Of a stretch of DNA of 64,000 bases, positions 30,155-40,980 are shown one piece after another. The position numbers and the translations under genes are program-made. Numbering within the stretch: position 1 is the stretch's first letter; each line of letters starts with the position of its first letter. The notes beneath the pieces are model-generated. The model was not told the DNA's origin, made no database searches, and was given only the letters and a program-made list of their open reading frames with translations. Origin of the DNA: Strigamia acuminata (taxonomy: Eukaryota; Arthropoda; Chilopoda; Geophilomorpha; Linotaeniidae); contig OX442322.1 of NCBI GenBank assembly GCA_949358305.1, positions 682,001-746,000 of the forward strand. The letters are read 5' to 3'.

Positions 30155-33037
30155 ATGGAATCGGACAAATTGGACAGAAAAGTTACGCTTTTGAATAGGT
30201 CAAACTACGATAGCTGGAAACAACAGATTAAGGTGCTTTTAATGCATCACGGATGCTGGGCATTCACTGACGGGACCGAAGAAGTTTTGGCACCGGGAGC
30301 GTCATGGCGCGACAGATCGGATTATAAATTGCGCAAAGGACGGGCCTTTAGCTTAATTTATTACTCAATCGAACAGCAATACCACGAATTGCTCAGCGGA
30401 GTCGACGATGCCAAGAAGGCGTGGGATACGCTCAAAGCCAACTTCGAACCAGTATCACGAGCCAGGATAATTCGTTTGTTGGACGAATTCTTTAGCCTGA
30501 AATACGATCCAACGACGGAAACAATTGGGGTTTTCGCCGCGAAAATCAGGAATGCCGCGAAGAAATTAGCGGATGTGAAACACAAGCTAGAGGACTTATA
30601 CCAGGCTTTTCAACTAATTAGATATTTGCCCCAGGAATACCAGTCCATTGTACAGGCCATTTACCGATGGGAGGACATAAATTTCACGTTGGAGAAGGTC
30701 GAGGCGGAATTGGTTGCAGAAGAAGGCAGACTTGCGCAGCAGAGAAGGGATTCGGGCCAAGGACAGATAATAGATGCTTTCAACATGGGACCAAACAATT
30801 CCAACACAAAGAGTACAGAACACACAATGAAATTTCAACAACAACAAGGAAACAACAGCCAAAACAATCATGGATTTGCAGGCGAACAAAGAGGCGGCCG
30901 ATCAAACTACAGAGGCGGCAAGAACACAAGAAATTTTCGAGGAAACACCACCGGGTCATCGGGACGGAGGCCGTGTTTCCGATGCAATCAATCGGGCCAT
31001 TGGGCGAGGGACTGCACAGTCCAGTTCACACCAAGTAACGACCAGAACACGAGTACAGTCGAAGAATTGGACACAAACATGTTGGATGTTGGTTTCCTCA
31101 CTGAACTAAGTGAGGAAGAGATGCTGCAGTGCAGTACAGCGAGCAATCACTGGATTTATGACACCGGAGCCACTGGACATTTCTGCAAAGACAGGAATCA
31201 ATTCTTCAACTTCAAGGAAACAACGGGAACCATAAGCCAAGCGGATAAGAAAACATTAATACAAACCCAAGGCGTTGGAGATGTATGTGTGATGTGTTTG
31301 GTGGGAAACGACACAATCCCAGTCACATTGAAAAAAGTTTTTTACGCACCAGACTTAAGAAAAAATCTACTATCGGGACCTTGCATCGATGAAGCGAGAT
31401 GCAAAGTGGCTATTGCTTCAGGATTAGTCAAAATTTACGATCCACAATGGAAGAGACAACTGATGGAGGCAGTTAAAAAGGATAGACTTTATTATGTGAA
31501 AACAAGTGATTTGAAACCTGACATTGAGAAATCTAAACTGAAAGAAAACAACAAGACGAATACGAGCGAACAACAAAAACAAGAATTAACCAGCTCAACT
31601 AAAAGGATATCCAATCCAGAGGAAGCGAGATTGTGGCACGAGCGACTCGGGCATATCCACTTCCCAAGCGTACAAGAGATGAGCAAGGGAGATGCAGTAA
31701 TTGGACTGCCAATACTAGACATGCCGATTACACAATGTGACGTCTGCACATTAGCAAAGAAGAAAGCGGTGTCTCACAAGTCGCTGCCTGGAATTCGGTC
31801 GAAAGAACCATTACAACTTCTACACATGGATGTATGCGGGGCTTTCGGGACAGCTACACTGTCAGGAAATAAGTATTTCCCCACCATTACCGACGATTTC
31901 TCACGTTATTCCACACTATATCTCATGAAGAAAAAGGACGAGGTATTCGAGATTTTTCAAAAACACGTGAAACGAATCGAAAGATTACTTGGGAAATCAG
32001 TTCTAGCTGTAAGGACAGACAATGAAATGGAATTTTGTTCGAAGAAATTTGGAGAATACCTCGAGGGACTAGGCATCATCCACGAGAGGACCAACGCGTA
32101 CACGCCTGCCCAAAATGGCGTATCGGAAACATTAAACCAAACGTTGGCAAATGGGATGCGAGCCCTTGTGTACGACGCAAAATTGGAACACAGATTTTGG
32201 GGAGAAGCCATTCTCACCTTTAATTACCTTAGGAACAGAATAGCCAAGTTAAATTCGGACAAAACCCCGATGGAATTATACTATGGACGCAAACCATCAC
32301 TCCGACATTTAAGGAAATTCGGAAGTCTATGCTTCGTGCAAAAGAGAGTACGAGATGGGAAGATAGATAACAAAGGCTTGCACGGGATCATGCTTGGATA
32401 TTCCAGGATCATCAAAGGATATCGTGTATGGCTACCAGAATTCTCTAAAGTTGTTGAAACACGCGATGTTAAATTTGTGGAAAGCAGGCGCGGAGTTGAT
32501 GGCGTGCTGGGCCTACCGGAAAAATACACGACCTTTATTAACAATTTAAATGATAATCTGGACGACAACGACGATCGTCAGCTCTACTCGGATGAGGACG
32601 TCAGGCCGCTGCTCCCACCGCCACAGCCACTTAAGAAGGAAGTAGACGAGATATATCATCCTATTAAATCAAAGTTTAGATTTGAAGATCAAAAACTTCA
32701 AGCAAACCTGCCAGCGGTCGCACCACAAACGAGGAGAGAAGTTCCAGATCCAGTTCGGACTATACCTCCGCTTGTTTGGAAGAAAATAGAGAAGATGAGA
32801 CCAACTGGACAGAGGGATATCGATTACACGATCGAGGGATATGATACACCTAAGTTACGCTCAATACCAGACGTAAAACGTTACTGTGCTCAATATAACC
32901 TTCCAGTCCCAGAACGTCTTTTCAAGGACAAGACGGAGATAAAGATTTCTGAATCGAATGCAGCAGCGGACGATTTGAGCTTTAATTTTGAAGCTAATCA
33001 TCTTGACCTGTGCATACCTGTTGTAATTGCTTCCTAA
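30155..33037 (+). CDS. Copia B2 Gag-protease-integrase polyprotein
   Basis: 960 codons, start ATG 30155 (CACGATGG context). Gag residues 1-270 (LNRSNYDSWKQQIKVLL, RARIIRLLDEFFSLKY), basic glycine-rich region, knuckle CFRCNQSGHWARDC near 273-286, protease IYDTGATGHF with Asp near 336, GAG_pre-integrase (LWHERLGHIHF ... CDVCTLAKKK), integrase core with LLHMDVCGAF, AVRTDNEMEF and NGVSETLNQTL (catalytic Asp, Asp, Glu kept), and the C-terminal GLHGIMLGYSRI block. It ends in the linker (NHLDLCIP) plus a few out-of-frame codons. About 500 residues of RT and RNase H found in other B copies are absent. The frame is fully open. Confidence 0.93.
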   Translation: MESDKLDRKVTLLNRSNYDSWKQQIKVLLMHHGCWAFTDGTEEVLAPGASWRDRSDYKLRKGRAFSLIYYSIEQQYHELLSGVDDAKKAWDTLKANFEPVSRARIIRLLDEFFSLKYDPTTETIGVFAAKIRNAAKKLADVKHKLEDLYQAFQLIRYLPQEYQSIVQAIYRWEDINFTLEKVEAELVAEEGRLAQQRRDSGQGQIIDAFNMGPNNSNTKSTEHTMKFQQQQGNNSQNNHGFAGEQRGGRSNYRGGKNTRNFRGNTTGSSGRRPCFRCNQSGHWARDCTVQFTPSNDQNTSTVEELDTNMLDVGFLTELSEEEMLQCSTASNHWIYDTGATGHFCKDRNQFFNFKETTGTISQADKKTLIQTQGVGDVCVMCLVGNDTIPVTLKKVFYAPDLRKNLLSGPCIDEARCKVAIASGLVKIYDPQWKRQLMEAVKKDRLYYVKTSDLKPDIEKSKLKENNKTNTSEQQKQELTSSTKRISNPEEARLWHERLGHIHFPSVQEMSKGDAVIGLPILDMPITQCDVCTLAKKKAVSHKSLPGIRSKEPLQLLHMDVCGAFGTATLSGNKYFPTITDDFSRYSTLYLMKKKDEVFEIFQKHVKRIERLLGKSVLAVRTDNEMEFCSKKFGEYLEGLGIIHERTNAYTPAQNGVSETLNQTLANGMRALVYDAKLEHRFWGEAILTFNYLRNRIAKLNSDKTPMELYYGRKPSLRHLRKFGSLCFVQKRVRDGKIDNKGLHGIMLGYSRIIKGYRVWLPEFSKVVETRDVKFVESRRGVDGVLGLPEKYTTFINNLNDNLDDNDDRQLYSDEDVRPLLPPPQPLKKEVDEIYHPIKSKFRFEDQKLQANLPAVAPQTRREVPDPVRTIPPLVWKKIEKMRPTGQRDIDYTIEGYDTPKLRSIPDVKRYCAQYNLPVPERLFKDKTEIKISESNAAADDLSFNFEANHLDLCIPVVIAS

Positions 33038-33081
33038 TTGATCTAACTGTCTTGAATACTTGTGAATACGAGGGGGCCGAT

Positions 33082-33400
33082 TGTTGGAATATGATATGTC
33101 ATTGCCATGCTTAATATACATATCTCTAGATCGTATTAACAAGTGATAATGCGCTCTTTAGTTTGCACTTTGTTTATGTTTGCTTTTGTAAACAAACACA
33201 ATGTTTGTTTACATATTATTTGTATATGCTGCCTAAAGGTGGCGCTTGTTGTAAAAGAGTCACGTGACAAGCTAATAAAACCTCACTCTATGTTATGTTT
33301 CTCACCTGCAGAGATGGCGTCTCATCATTTCACCTGTTAACATTTCCAATCCACAGCAGAAACTAGACTCTTTGCATGAGTTTACTATAAGAACTCAACA
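33082..33400 (+). repeat. Copia B2 3' LTR
   Basis: Almost identical to 29018-29336; differences cluster near 33303-33321. Confidence 0.93.
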
Positions 33401-33434
33401 TTGAATTCGTCTATCCCACTTCTGATGCGAACTA

Positions 33435-33684
33435 TGTAAACAAAATGGCGGACCCGCTGGTCCGTGACACGCACACAACTTAGGTAATTTTAAAGTAACT
33501 TTATTCAATACAAACATCTAATTTTATATCCCACTGGTTAGCCCTGATTGGCTGATTACAAAGGACAGCCCCCAATTGGCTGCTTTGCCCCCAAAACGTC
33601 TATCGGACTTATTTGTGTACGTCCGCCCGCCCCCTGGCGATCGTTATCGCCCGTCATCTTATCATGCATCCGAAAAACTCCACA
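33435..33684 (-). repeat. Gypsy-1 5' LTR
   Basis: Minus strand TGTGGAG...TTTACA, with ATGT duplication at 33685-33688. Partner of 13558-13817. Confidence 0.87.
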
Positions 33685-33688
33685 ATGT

Positions 33689-34442
33689 GTTTTGTCTTTC
33701 TATTTTCAATATTTGATTTTGTAAAATCAACCGTAGAAATATTATCACACAAAACACAATGATAAAATCTATTCGCTAAGTTGGGAACAATTTCGTGCAA
33801 AACTGACAATCCATATGTAGTCTTTCACTGTCTCCGTGAGAGCTACATATTCGGCTTCCATTGTAGACAATGTCACATTGCGCTGTTTAAAGGTTCTCCA
33901 GTAAATGGGTGCATTTCCCAGTGTTACTAAAGTTCCGCCAACGAAAATCCGATCGTCTCGGTTGTTAGCATAATCAGAATCACTATAGCCAATAACTTCA
34001 ATCCGATTATTTGGGAATAACATCAATCCAAGATTTCTTGTTGTTCTGAAATAACTAAGTAAGTCCAACAACACAATCCAATGATCCCATCCTGGATTAG
34101 ACTGGAATTGACTCAGAATGTTGATTGCATAAGTCACGTCCGGTCTCGTTCTTGATCCAATAAAAGCTAAACTTCCAAGTAAACTTCTGTATGGTATACT
34201 TTCCATAATCTTGAAATCTTCTATTGTACTTGGACATTGTCGCTTCGTAAGAACAGTTGACTTCGTCATTGGTTGTGATCTGATTTTCACAGTCTTCAAA
34301 TGATCTTTAAATCACAATAATACTTTGTCAATGTATGATCTTTGGTGTATAATCATTTGCTCCTTATATGAACGGAACTCAACTCCTAACAGCTTCTTTG
34401 TTTGTCCTAAAATGACCAGGTCAAATTGTGTTTTAATCATAT
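33689..34442 (-). pseudogene. Copia B1 RT thumb and RNase H (proximal piece)
   Basis: Minus strand. From right to left: the post-YVDD region (TQFDLVILGQTKKLLGVEF, HQRSYIDKVLL), an in-frame stop near 34311, then KIRSQPMTKSTVLTK, YRSLLGSLAFIGSRTRPD, RNase H (YSDSDYANNRDD, TMEAEYVALTETVKDY) and the VLCDNIST segment in another frame, cut at 33688 by gypsy-1. The last part is at 13382-13557. Upstream RT is cut at 34442 by the gypsy-3 LTR. Confidence 0.85.
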
Positions 34443-35002
34443 TGTTACGTGTATTTTGGGATTCTAAGCGGTTTGGCACGCAACATGTGTTTTGCCTAGT
34501 GATGAGAGAATGAGTTAGTGTTTTGCATTAAATGAAGACAGTTTTATTTCAGTTTCAATGGGTTTTATTTACCAGACAAACAAAGTGTTTTTTCGATTCT
34601 CAATCAGTTTACATTTGGTTTAAACAATTACAAATGGTCTATTTATTATCACATTATAAATGATTAATAATTGGATGGATTAGCATTCACATTTTCATGA
34701 TCACAATTGAATTTCAAACACTATGTAACACCTTTCAAATCAATAATCAAATCAAACAAAAGAATAAATTCGTCAGCTGTACTCAGTATCGAGCGACATC
34801 AGAGAAAAGAGCTCTGTCCAAAAGCAAGTGGTTTTATAGCAAATCTGCCCCATTTACGAATTAATCGGTCCAGTCACATGGCGATGACGGTTTCCAATCG
34901 TCAACGCCATCTGTGGCCGAAATTTAGCAACGTTTAATGAAAATAATGCCTAATCGAGCGCTACGGATCGCCTGTCAATCAGGACGGTCCGTACGCATGA
35001 CG
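34443..35002 (-). repeat. Gypsy-3 3' LTR
   Basis: Plus strand TGTTACGTGT...CGCATGACG (the last base mutated from the expected CA). Beside it is AAAAAAGGGAG (minus strand), a polypurine tract as in gypsy-2. Related to but distinct from the gypsy-2 LTR. Confidence 0.75.
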
Positions 35003-36236
35003 ACTCCCTTTTTTGCTTTAATTTTAGTTCCTAAAATTCAAATTTCGAGTATAGACAAATCTCTCATTTTAATCGGACATTCTTAAGGAATGTTCGTACA
35101 ATTCTTGCTCATAAAAACCTGTTACACAGTGTTGCACAATTATAATTCAAATTCTCAAAACAAATTATTCAATTATTTACTCCCTTTTATTTTAAGGTTC
35201 ACCAATTCAAAGTTTAAATCAAAGATCATTAATTCAACATAATATCACTATCTTATGATATTCTTATTTTTACATGTTCAAAAAAAAATAATAACACAAA
35301 GTCAAATTTTAAATGAAAATAATACAAATAAATCAATTATAGAAAAGAAATAACTTAAATTTCCTCAAAGTAAAATAAAATAAATCAAGATTAAACAATA
35401 TAAACTAAATCATACATAATACACAAAATTATTCCCATTATAAACTAATCTTTTTATAATAAATCTCAAACACTTAACAATCATCAAAAACAAATTCAAA
35501 ATTTTTTTCTTGTTTTCCAAGTTTTCTTTAACATTCATAACATTTTCGAAACATCAACTCTTTTCAGTTTAATTATTTACAACAAATTATTCCTTATCAA
35601 AATTCAATCAAAATTTCATCACAAAAATATTTACAGTTTATCAAAATCAATTCAAATTTATTCATTTCTAATGAAATTCGCAATGATTTTCTTCTCGTGC
35701 TTCTCGAGCACTCGTGCTATTAAAATTAATTTTTCCTATTTTTCTCTCCAATTTTATTTTTAACTCAAACTACTATATTATTAATTTCATCTTTTAATGA
35801 TTTCAAAATTTTATCCAATTTAATAACCCTATTAAAATTCAATGCAGATGGCGAAGATTGCGATGGGTCCTTTCGCTTCCCCGGCCATTCGCACAATCGT
35901 TTCTTCATTTGTTTTCATATCTTAAAATTATTTTGTTTCATAGTAATACATTATCAAATTTAACTTCCAATTTTTTAAAATTTAATCTAAGATATTTTCA
36001 TCTAATTAAAATTCAACACGAGTGAGGAAACATGGCGATAAGTTTCACTTTGCGAAATTCGCTCACAAAGACGTTAAAAACATCACAATTTATTTCTAAA
36101 ATCACTTAAAAACATTCATAATATACACACAAACCTTTTGAAACACAATTCAACACACAAATTATCAATAAATGGTCAGAAATAAGGTTTTGTTCTGGGT
36201 CACGCTATTAATTCGCGTTCACCGTTGCAAAAGATC
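35003..36236. other. AT-rich noncoding region of gypsy-3
   Basis: 1.2 kb of A/T-rich sequence with many AATTTA/AAATTC repeats. No ORF or RNA gene seen. Equivalent to 14380-15179 in gypsy-2. Confidence 0.6.
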
Positions 36237-36812
36237 TTAGTAGAAATGGCGGTAGTCTTTTTGTTTACACGGTCTGAGTCTGCCCGACCGGAAATCGTCG
36301 TTTTGTGCGTTTGCGCCATCTAGTGGCGGGTCTTTAAGTTGGTTTTCATCATTTTCGTTCGTAGGCTGTGGTTCAAATAGCGATTTCAATGAAATTTGTT
36401 CCGTATCGTCTATGTAACGTTCTTTTGGCTGGATTTTCGTTGTTTTCACTAGTTTTTCTGTGTTTTCAACTACAATTTCACCTTTTTTACTGATTTTCTG
36501 AACTTTATCAGCAAATTTCACTTTTTTTTATGGCAATTGTTTCAAAACTTCATCTATTTCTGGTTCAACTCATTCTTTGTATGGCTTTAATCGTTCTACA
36601 TTCACTATGTCACTTTTCTTTCTTGTAGAATTGATTATTTCATAATCATTTGGTGCAGTTCTTCGCACAATTTCATAAGGGCCGGAAAATTGGGGTAAAA
36701 GCTTCTCTGACAAGCCAACATTTCTATTGATGGTTTTCAAATAAACCAATTCACCTGGTTCAAATTCTTTGTTGACTCTGTCTTCATCAAATCTTTTCTT
36801 ACTTTTTGCAGA
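36237..36812 (-). pseudogene. Gypsy-3 integrase C-terminal tail
   Basis: Contains the GPYEIVRRTAPNDYE module (36640-36690) and VNVERLKPYK (about 36580), then a charged tail to 36237. Several stops. Homologous to gypsy-2 15180-15716. Confidence 0.72.
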
Positions 36813-37493
36813 TTATTTTTCAAGTCGCTCATTTGCAATTCTCCTGGCTTCTCGAATGAATTTTGCTGTTCTTAATGTAAATTCTTTCTGTGGCAAATCA
36901 AGGTTTACATCTACTGTCAAATCCACATCATATCCACGTAGTAAATAGTGTGGTGTATATCCTGTTGTTTCATAAACGACCGTGTTGTAAGAAAACAGAA
37001 GAAATGGAAGAAACTCGTCCCAATCAGTGTGTTCTTTATTAACGTAACTTTGCAACATTTTTGCGAATGTTGCGTTAAACCTTTCGGTTTACTTGTTTGT
37101 TCTTGGATGGTATCCTGACGTTGTTTTATGCAAACTTTTGAACAAATTTGAGACTTCATCAACCATTTTGTTCCTGTATTCTGTTCCACGGTCGCTTAAG
37201 ATTTCTCTTGGGCTGCCCTCTTCAAGAATTACCTCGTACAGCAATGTCTTCGCAGCTTCCAAAGCTGTGCCTGCTGCTGTTGGTCTAGCTATTGCAGATC
37301 TCGAAAGATAATCAGTTATGACAAAAACGACTTTATTTCCAAGTTGTGATAGTGGGAAAGGTCCAAGTGTGTCTATTCCAATTCGCTCAAAAGGCTTTGA
37401 GACTGTTGACCAAGGTTGCATTAGTCCTTTTGCAGGCGTTGTCATTGTTTTTGCTTTTGCGCAGTGTTGGCAGGACAAGACGTAATTTCTCAC
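36813..37493 (-). pseudogene. Gypsy-3 integrase core
   Basis: CQHCAKAK zinc remnant, core residues IGIDTLGPFP (Asp) and ILSDRGTEY (Asp). A stop at 37089-37091 precedes the TERFN-type Glu segment, and the reading resumes in another frame (ML..YVNKEHTDWDEFLPFLLFSYN) to 36813. Inactive. Confidence 0.82.
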
Positions 37494-38553
37494 ATCTTTG
37501 TAAATTCTTGTCCAGAAGAATCGTGTTCTTATTGGTTTTTGCCAATCCCAAATGAGCTTCTAGTAATCCATCGTGCATTTCATACAATACATCTTTTTGA
37601 AGTTGTTTTGGAACCACTAGTAATAAATCTTCCATGTTCAGGGAACTATTTAGTTTTTTCTTCCTGAACAACGTTTTGTTTTGAAGAACGAACTGCTTTA
37701 GAGGTCGTCTTCTTTTTCTTGGAAGTTGCTCTTGGTCCAGAATTTTCGGGTCCTTCCTCTGCTTGGCAAGGAGGTCCAAATTTTCTAAGAAAAGCGAAGG
37801 TAATTTTTCGATTTCTTCTTCACTTAACTCTTCCTGGATCCTATTTAAAGCATCAGCATCTGTATGTTTCTTGCCGCTTTTATGAAATATTTCAAAATCA
37901 TAATCAGCTAGTTGCAGCGCCCACCTGGCTAGACGTCCGTTTGGGTTTCGGACTCCTTTCAGCCATTGGAGAGCAGAATGGTCGGTGATGATTTGGAACT
38001 TCTGTCCATACAAGTACGGTCTAAACTTCTCTATTGCAAAAATGATGGCTAACATTTGCCTTTCAGTTGCAGTGTAGTTTTGTTCAGCTGTGCTCATTAA
38101 ACGACTTCCATAGGCGATGACATGCTCTTGGTTGTTAACTTTTTGTTTTAGGATAGCTCCCAAGCCGTAGACACTTGCGTCACATGAAATCATGAAGGGC
38201 TGAGCGAAGTTTGGATGCGCTAACACCGGCACTGTTATTAATGCTGTTCGAAGAGTGTAGAATGCTTTATCATGGGGTGGCCCCCAGTCAAACTTTTTAT
38301 CCTTTTTGGTTAAATTCACTAGAGGTTTCAAAATGTCCGCAAAACCAGCGATGAACTTCTGGTAATACAAGCATAATCCAAGAAAACCACGTAGTTGTTT
38401 GACGTTCACAGGAATTGGAAACTTAGCTACTGAATCCAGGTTCCTGAGATCTGATAAAATACCTTCAGCATCAACCACATGTCCGAGATATCGTATGGTG
38501 TGTGTCGCAAACGTACATTTGCTCAGCTTAACTTTAAAATTCGCCATTCCCAA
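37387..38553 (-). pseudogene. Gypsy-3 RT connection, RNase H and integrase zinc domain
   Basis: 388 codons. RT thumb (FKVKLSKCTFATHTIRYLGHVV), LRGFLGLCLYYQKFI, RNase H with ISCDASVYGLGAILKQ (Asp), TATERQMLAIIFAIEKFRPYLYG (Glu), ITDHSALQWL (Asp) and HTDADALNR, then the start of the integrase zinc domain, which is frame-shifted near 37490. The upstream half is at 38554-39190. Confidence 0.85.
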
Positions 38554-39190
38554 TTATTGGAAAACTGCCTCCAAATCGATAAGGTGCTGGTCGAAAGTCT
38601 TTGAAAACACTATCAAATCGTCATTGTATGCAATACATACTTTTCCCAGGAGATTTTCAAGCACTGTGTTCATCAGTTTTTGAAAGGCGGCAGGACTGTT
38701 ACAAAGGCCTTGTCCTAAGACGTTGAACTCATAATGGCCTGAATTTGTTGTAAATGCATTCTTTTCCTTGTCCGCTTCATCAATTTCTACCTAGAAATAT
38801 CCTTGGATTAAATCCATCATTGTGAAATACTTCGCACCCGCTAGTTGATCTAGGGTGTCGTCGATGCGCGGTAAGAGATACACCATTTTCTTTGTTACTG
38901 TATTTAAACGTCTCTAATCAACGTAAAATCTCCATTTGCCGTCTCTTTTCTTGATGAGTAGCACTGGAGCACTTCATGGGCTCTCGGATTCTCGTATTAC
39001 TCCCATCTCGAGTAACTTCTTTGTTTCAGCATCCTCGATTTCTTTTTCCTTAACTGATCGTCTATAAGGCTATAAATGAATTGGAGGAGAATCTCCCGTA
39101 TCAATTCGATGTTTAATTGCTTGAGCTCTGCCTAAGTCACTATCAGATGTTGCAAACCTGTCTGAATTTTTCCCTAACAATTGTCCTTTT
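38554..39190 (-). pseudogene. Gypsy-3 RT palm and fingers
   Basis: Minus-strand RT recognisable by similarity to gypsy-2 15700-16200, with the active site YNDD (near 38610-38635) preserved in codons but stops before and after it. Ends where similarity to gypsy-2 stops, at about 39190. Confidence 0.75.
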
Positions 39191-39316
39191 TCACCTGTGC
39201 TACCATTGGTTAGTGAGGTTGTGGGTGATGACGTCATCATCCGGGTATAAAATTCAAGATGGAGTAGTTAGTTGGGATTGTTTACCGTACTACGTATCTC
39301 GCCTAACAAAGAAGAA

Positions 39317-39540
39317 ATGGTCTAGTATTGTTGTGTTCCTCAATGCGAGGAACGTATGGAAGGGATGAAGTTAGTTTCCATAGTTTTCCCTTAAATTTAA
39401 GCCTTAAGAAGGAATGGATTCATGCATTGAAATTTGGAAAGAAGGTTTCTCTCACAATGAAGGTGTGTTCTTATCATTTTTCTAATGATAGCTTTAAAAC
39501 TGTTGAAGGTTGGTTGCATCATTATCTATCACAAAATTAA
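39317..39540 (+). pseudogene. THAP zinc-finger exon
   Basis: ATG at 39317 followed by a TAG two codons later, then YCCVPQC (first C-x2-C pair). A +1 frameshift near 39360 leads to FHSFPLNL, WIHALKFGKK and VCSYHF (the C-x2-H pair). C2CH spacing and the FHSFP/WIHALK landmarks fit a THAP DNA-binding domain, which would bind the transposon ends. Nonsense and frameshift make it nonfunctional. Confidence 0.75.
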
Positions 39541-40219
39541 ATTAATATGTTGTTGAATAGGTTTAACTGAATACAGGCCTCGTTTGAAGAATGGGGTTAT
39601 TCCAAACAGAAATTTACCAAGGTCATCAGTACATGCGTCCCCAAATAAATTGTTGATTGACAAAAGATTGAAACGAAAATCAGCACGAGGTGAACGTAAA
39701 AAACAATTAGAAGAAAAAAGGCTAGCAGAAATGAAAATGATCGCAGAACAAAAAGCAGCAACTTAGGAAAAGAGACGAATTGAGTCAGAAAGACGAATTG
39801 AGAAAGAGAGAAGATTTGAGTCAGAGAGACGAGTCGAGGAAGCGAGACAAATTGAGAAAGAGTCAAATGAAATAATGAGCGAGCCACTTAATCAGAAACA
39901 ATTAGAAATTAATATTTTAAAAGAAAAAGTTAAATCATTACAAAGCAGTTTGGAGCTAAGTGAGACTAAATGTGAAAGTGTTTTATCTGAAAACAAAAAA
40001 ATACAAGAGGAATTGTCTCTTTTCAAAGAAAAAACATGTAATTTAGAACGGACAGTGCTATTGAAACAAGCAAATATTTCTAAATTCGAAAAAGATAATA
40101 TTTTACTTGAGAGGCGGTTGTTTTCAATTGATAATTTTAAAGATAATGATAGTCAACTAAATTATTACACAGGCTTGTCTAATTATCAAATTATTTATCT
40201 CCAAATTATTTACCGTTAA
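39541..40219 (+). pseudogene. Transposase linker and coiled coil
   Basis: After a probable short intron (39541-39560), RLKNGVIPNRNLPRSS and a basic segment rich in KRK/ERKKQLEEKR run to a stop at 39766. A long heptad-like helix (SLQSSLELSETKCESVLSEN, LERTVLLKQA) follows from 39875. Coiled coils between THAP and DDE domains usually serve oligomerisation. Confidence 0.6.
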
Positions 40220-40239
40220 AGCAACAGTTTTTTTTTGTA

Positions 40240-40980
40240 TTGGTGAAACTTAGACATAATTTCGGATACAAAGATATGGAATTTTGTTTTGCTAAGAGTG
40301 TTACTGGGTTATCTAGGCTATTTAAATCATGGATTAATTACATATACCTCCGGTTAGGTTCTTTAAGCATTTGGCCTCACAGAGATGTTTTAATAGCTAA
40401 TTCTCCTGTTGATTTTATAACAGCTTTCCCAAATGTTATGGCTATTATTGATGGCACAGAACTCTACATAGAAAAACCAGCTGATTTGCGCCTCCAATCT
40501 CAAACTTATTCCACTTATAAGAGTAGTAATACTTATAAAGGCTTAGTTGGAGTAGATCAGAGAGGGGGAATAATTTTTATTTCTCAGTTAAGTGATGGCT
40601 CCATTAGTGATAAGGAAATATGTAAAGACAGTGGATTTTTTGATGTTATTAAAATGAAAATTGATTTGAAAGAGTTACTTGAAACAGATAAAATTATAGC
40701 TGATAAAGGTTTTACAATCAGTGATTTGTTAAAAGATTCCGGTGTAAATTTGGTAATCCCACCATTTGCCTCATCACTGCAGCAAATGAGTGAGGAAAAT
40801 GTCAGGGCAACAAAGCTAATTGCTCGTTTCAGAGTTCATGTAGAACGGGCAATGAAAAGAATTAAAAAGTATAAAATTTTATCTGGAATAATACGATTAA
40901 GCATGATAGGAACAATTAACCAAATTTGGACTGTCGTCTGTATTTTAGCCAATTTAGAAGCACCTTTACTAACCAAATAA
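40240..40980 (+). CDS. DDE_Tnp_4 transposase catalytic domain
   Basis: 246 codons. DNA-binding-like helix (NFGYKDMEFCFAKSVTGLSR), then catalytic residues Asp in AIIDGTELYIE (near 70), Asp in IIADKGFTI (near 148) and Glu in HVERAMKRIK (near 209), with QTYSTYKSSNTYKGLVGV typical of the IS5/Harbinger-like family. The catalytic frame is intact, while the upstream THAP part is broken. The first Met is probably not the native start. Confidence 0.82.
   Translation: MVKLRHNFGYKDMEFCFAKSVTGLSRLFKSWINYIYLRLGSLSIWPHRDVLIANSPVDFITAFPNVMAIIDGTELYIEKPADLRLQSQTYSTYKSSNTYKGLVGVDQRGGIIFISQLSDGSISDKEICKDSGFFDVIKMKIDLKELLETDKIIADKGFTISDLLKDSGVNLVIPPFASSLQQMSEENVRATKLIARFRVHVERAMKRIKKYKILSGIIRLSMIGTINQIWTVVCILANLEAPLLTK

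Larger units (their letters stand above)
29013..33405 (+). mobile_element. Copia B2, young element lacking RT/RNase H
   Basis: LTRs 29018-29336 and 33082-33400 (319 bp each, about 3-4 differences), target duplication TTGAA on both sides, inserted in the gypsy-1 leader. It carries one intact 960-codon ORF for Gag, protease and integrase. Sequence then jumps from the linker before RT to the last dozen codons of RNase H, so RT and RNase H are cleanly missing. Primer site, leader and polypurine tract (ACGAGGGGGCCGAT) are present, so it could be mobilised by an RT supplied in trans. Confidence 0.9.
13554..33688 (-). mobile_element. Gypsy-1, whole nested Ty3/gypsy element
   Basis: Minus-strand LTR element spanning 20.1 kb because of three later insertions. 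LTRs 13558-13817 and 33435-33684, target duplication ATGT at 13554-13557 and 33685-33688, inserted in B1 RNase H. Own parts: integrase tail 13831-13942, integrase core 19242-20090, gag-protease 26986-28810, leader 28811-29012 plus 33406-33434. No reverse transcriptase or RNase H remains. When the insertions are taken out, the protease region meets the integrase core within about 40 bases, so RT/RNase H was lost before copia A1 inserted. Confidence 0.85.
34443..39190 (-). mobile_element. Gypsy-3, decayed Ty3/gypsy element
   Basis: Minus-strand relative of gypsy-2 with 3' LTR, long AT-rich 3' region, integrase, RNase H and RT, all with stops or frame breaks. Its 5' part (protease, gag, 5' LTR) is missing left of the THAP transposon at about 39190. 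It retains the pol segment that gypsy-2 has lost. Confidence 0.82.

Noticed and set aside
35003-36236. Possible gene or ncRNA in the AT-rich gypsy-3 region
   Set aside because: No ORF, no tRNA-like fold or element boundary seen; best read as 3' noncoding region of the element.
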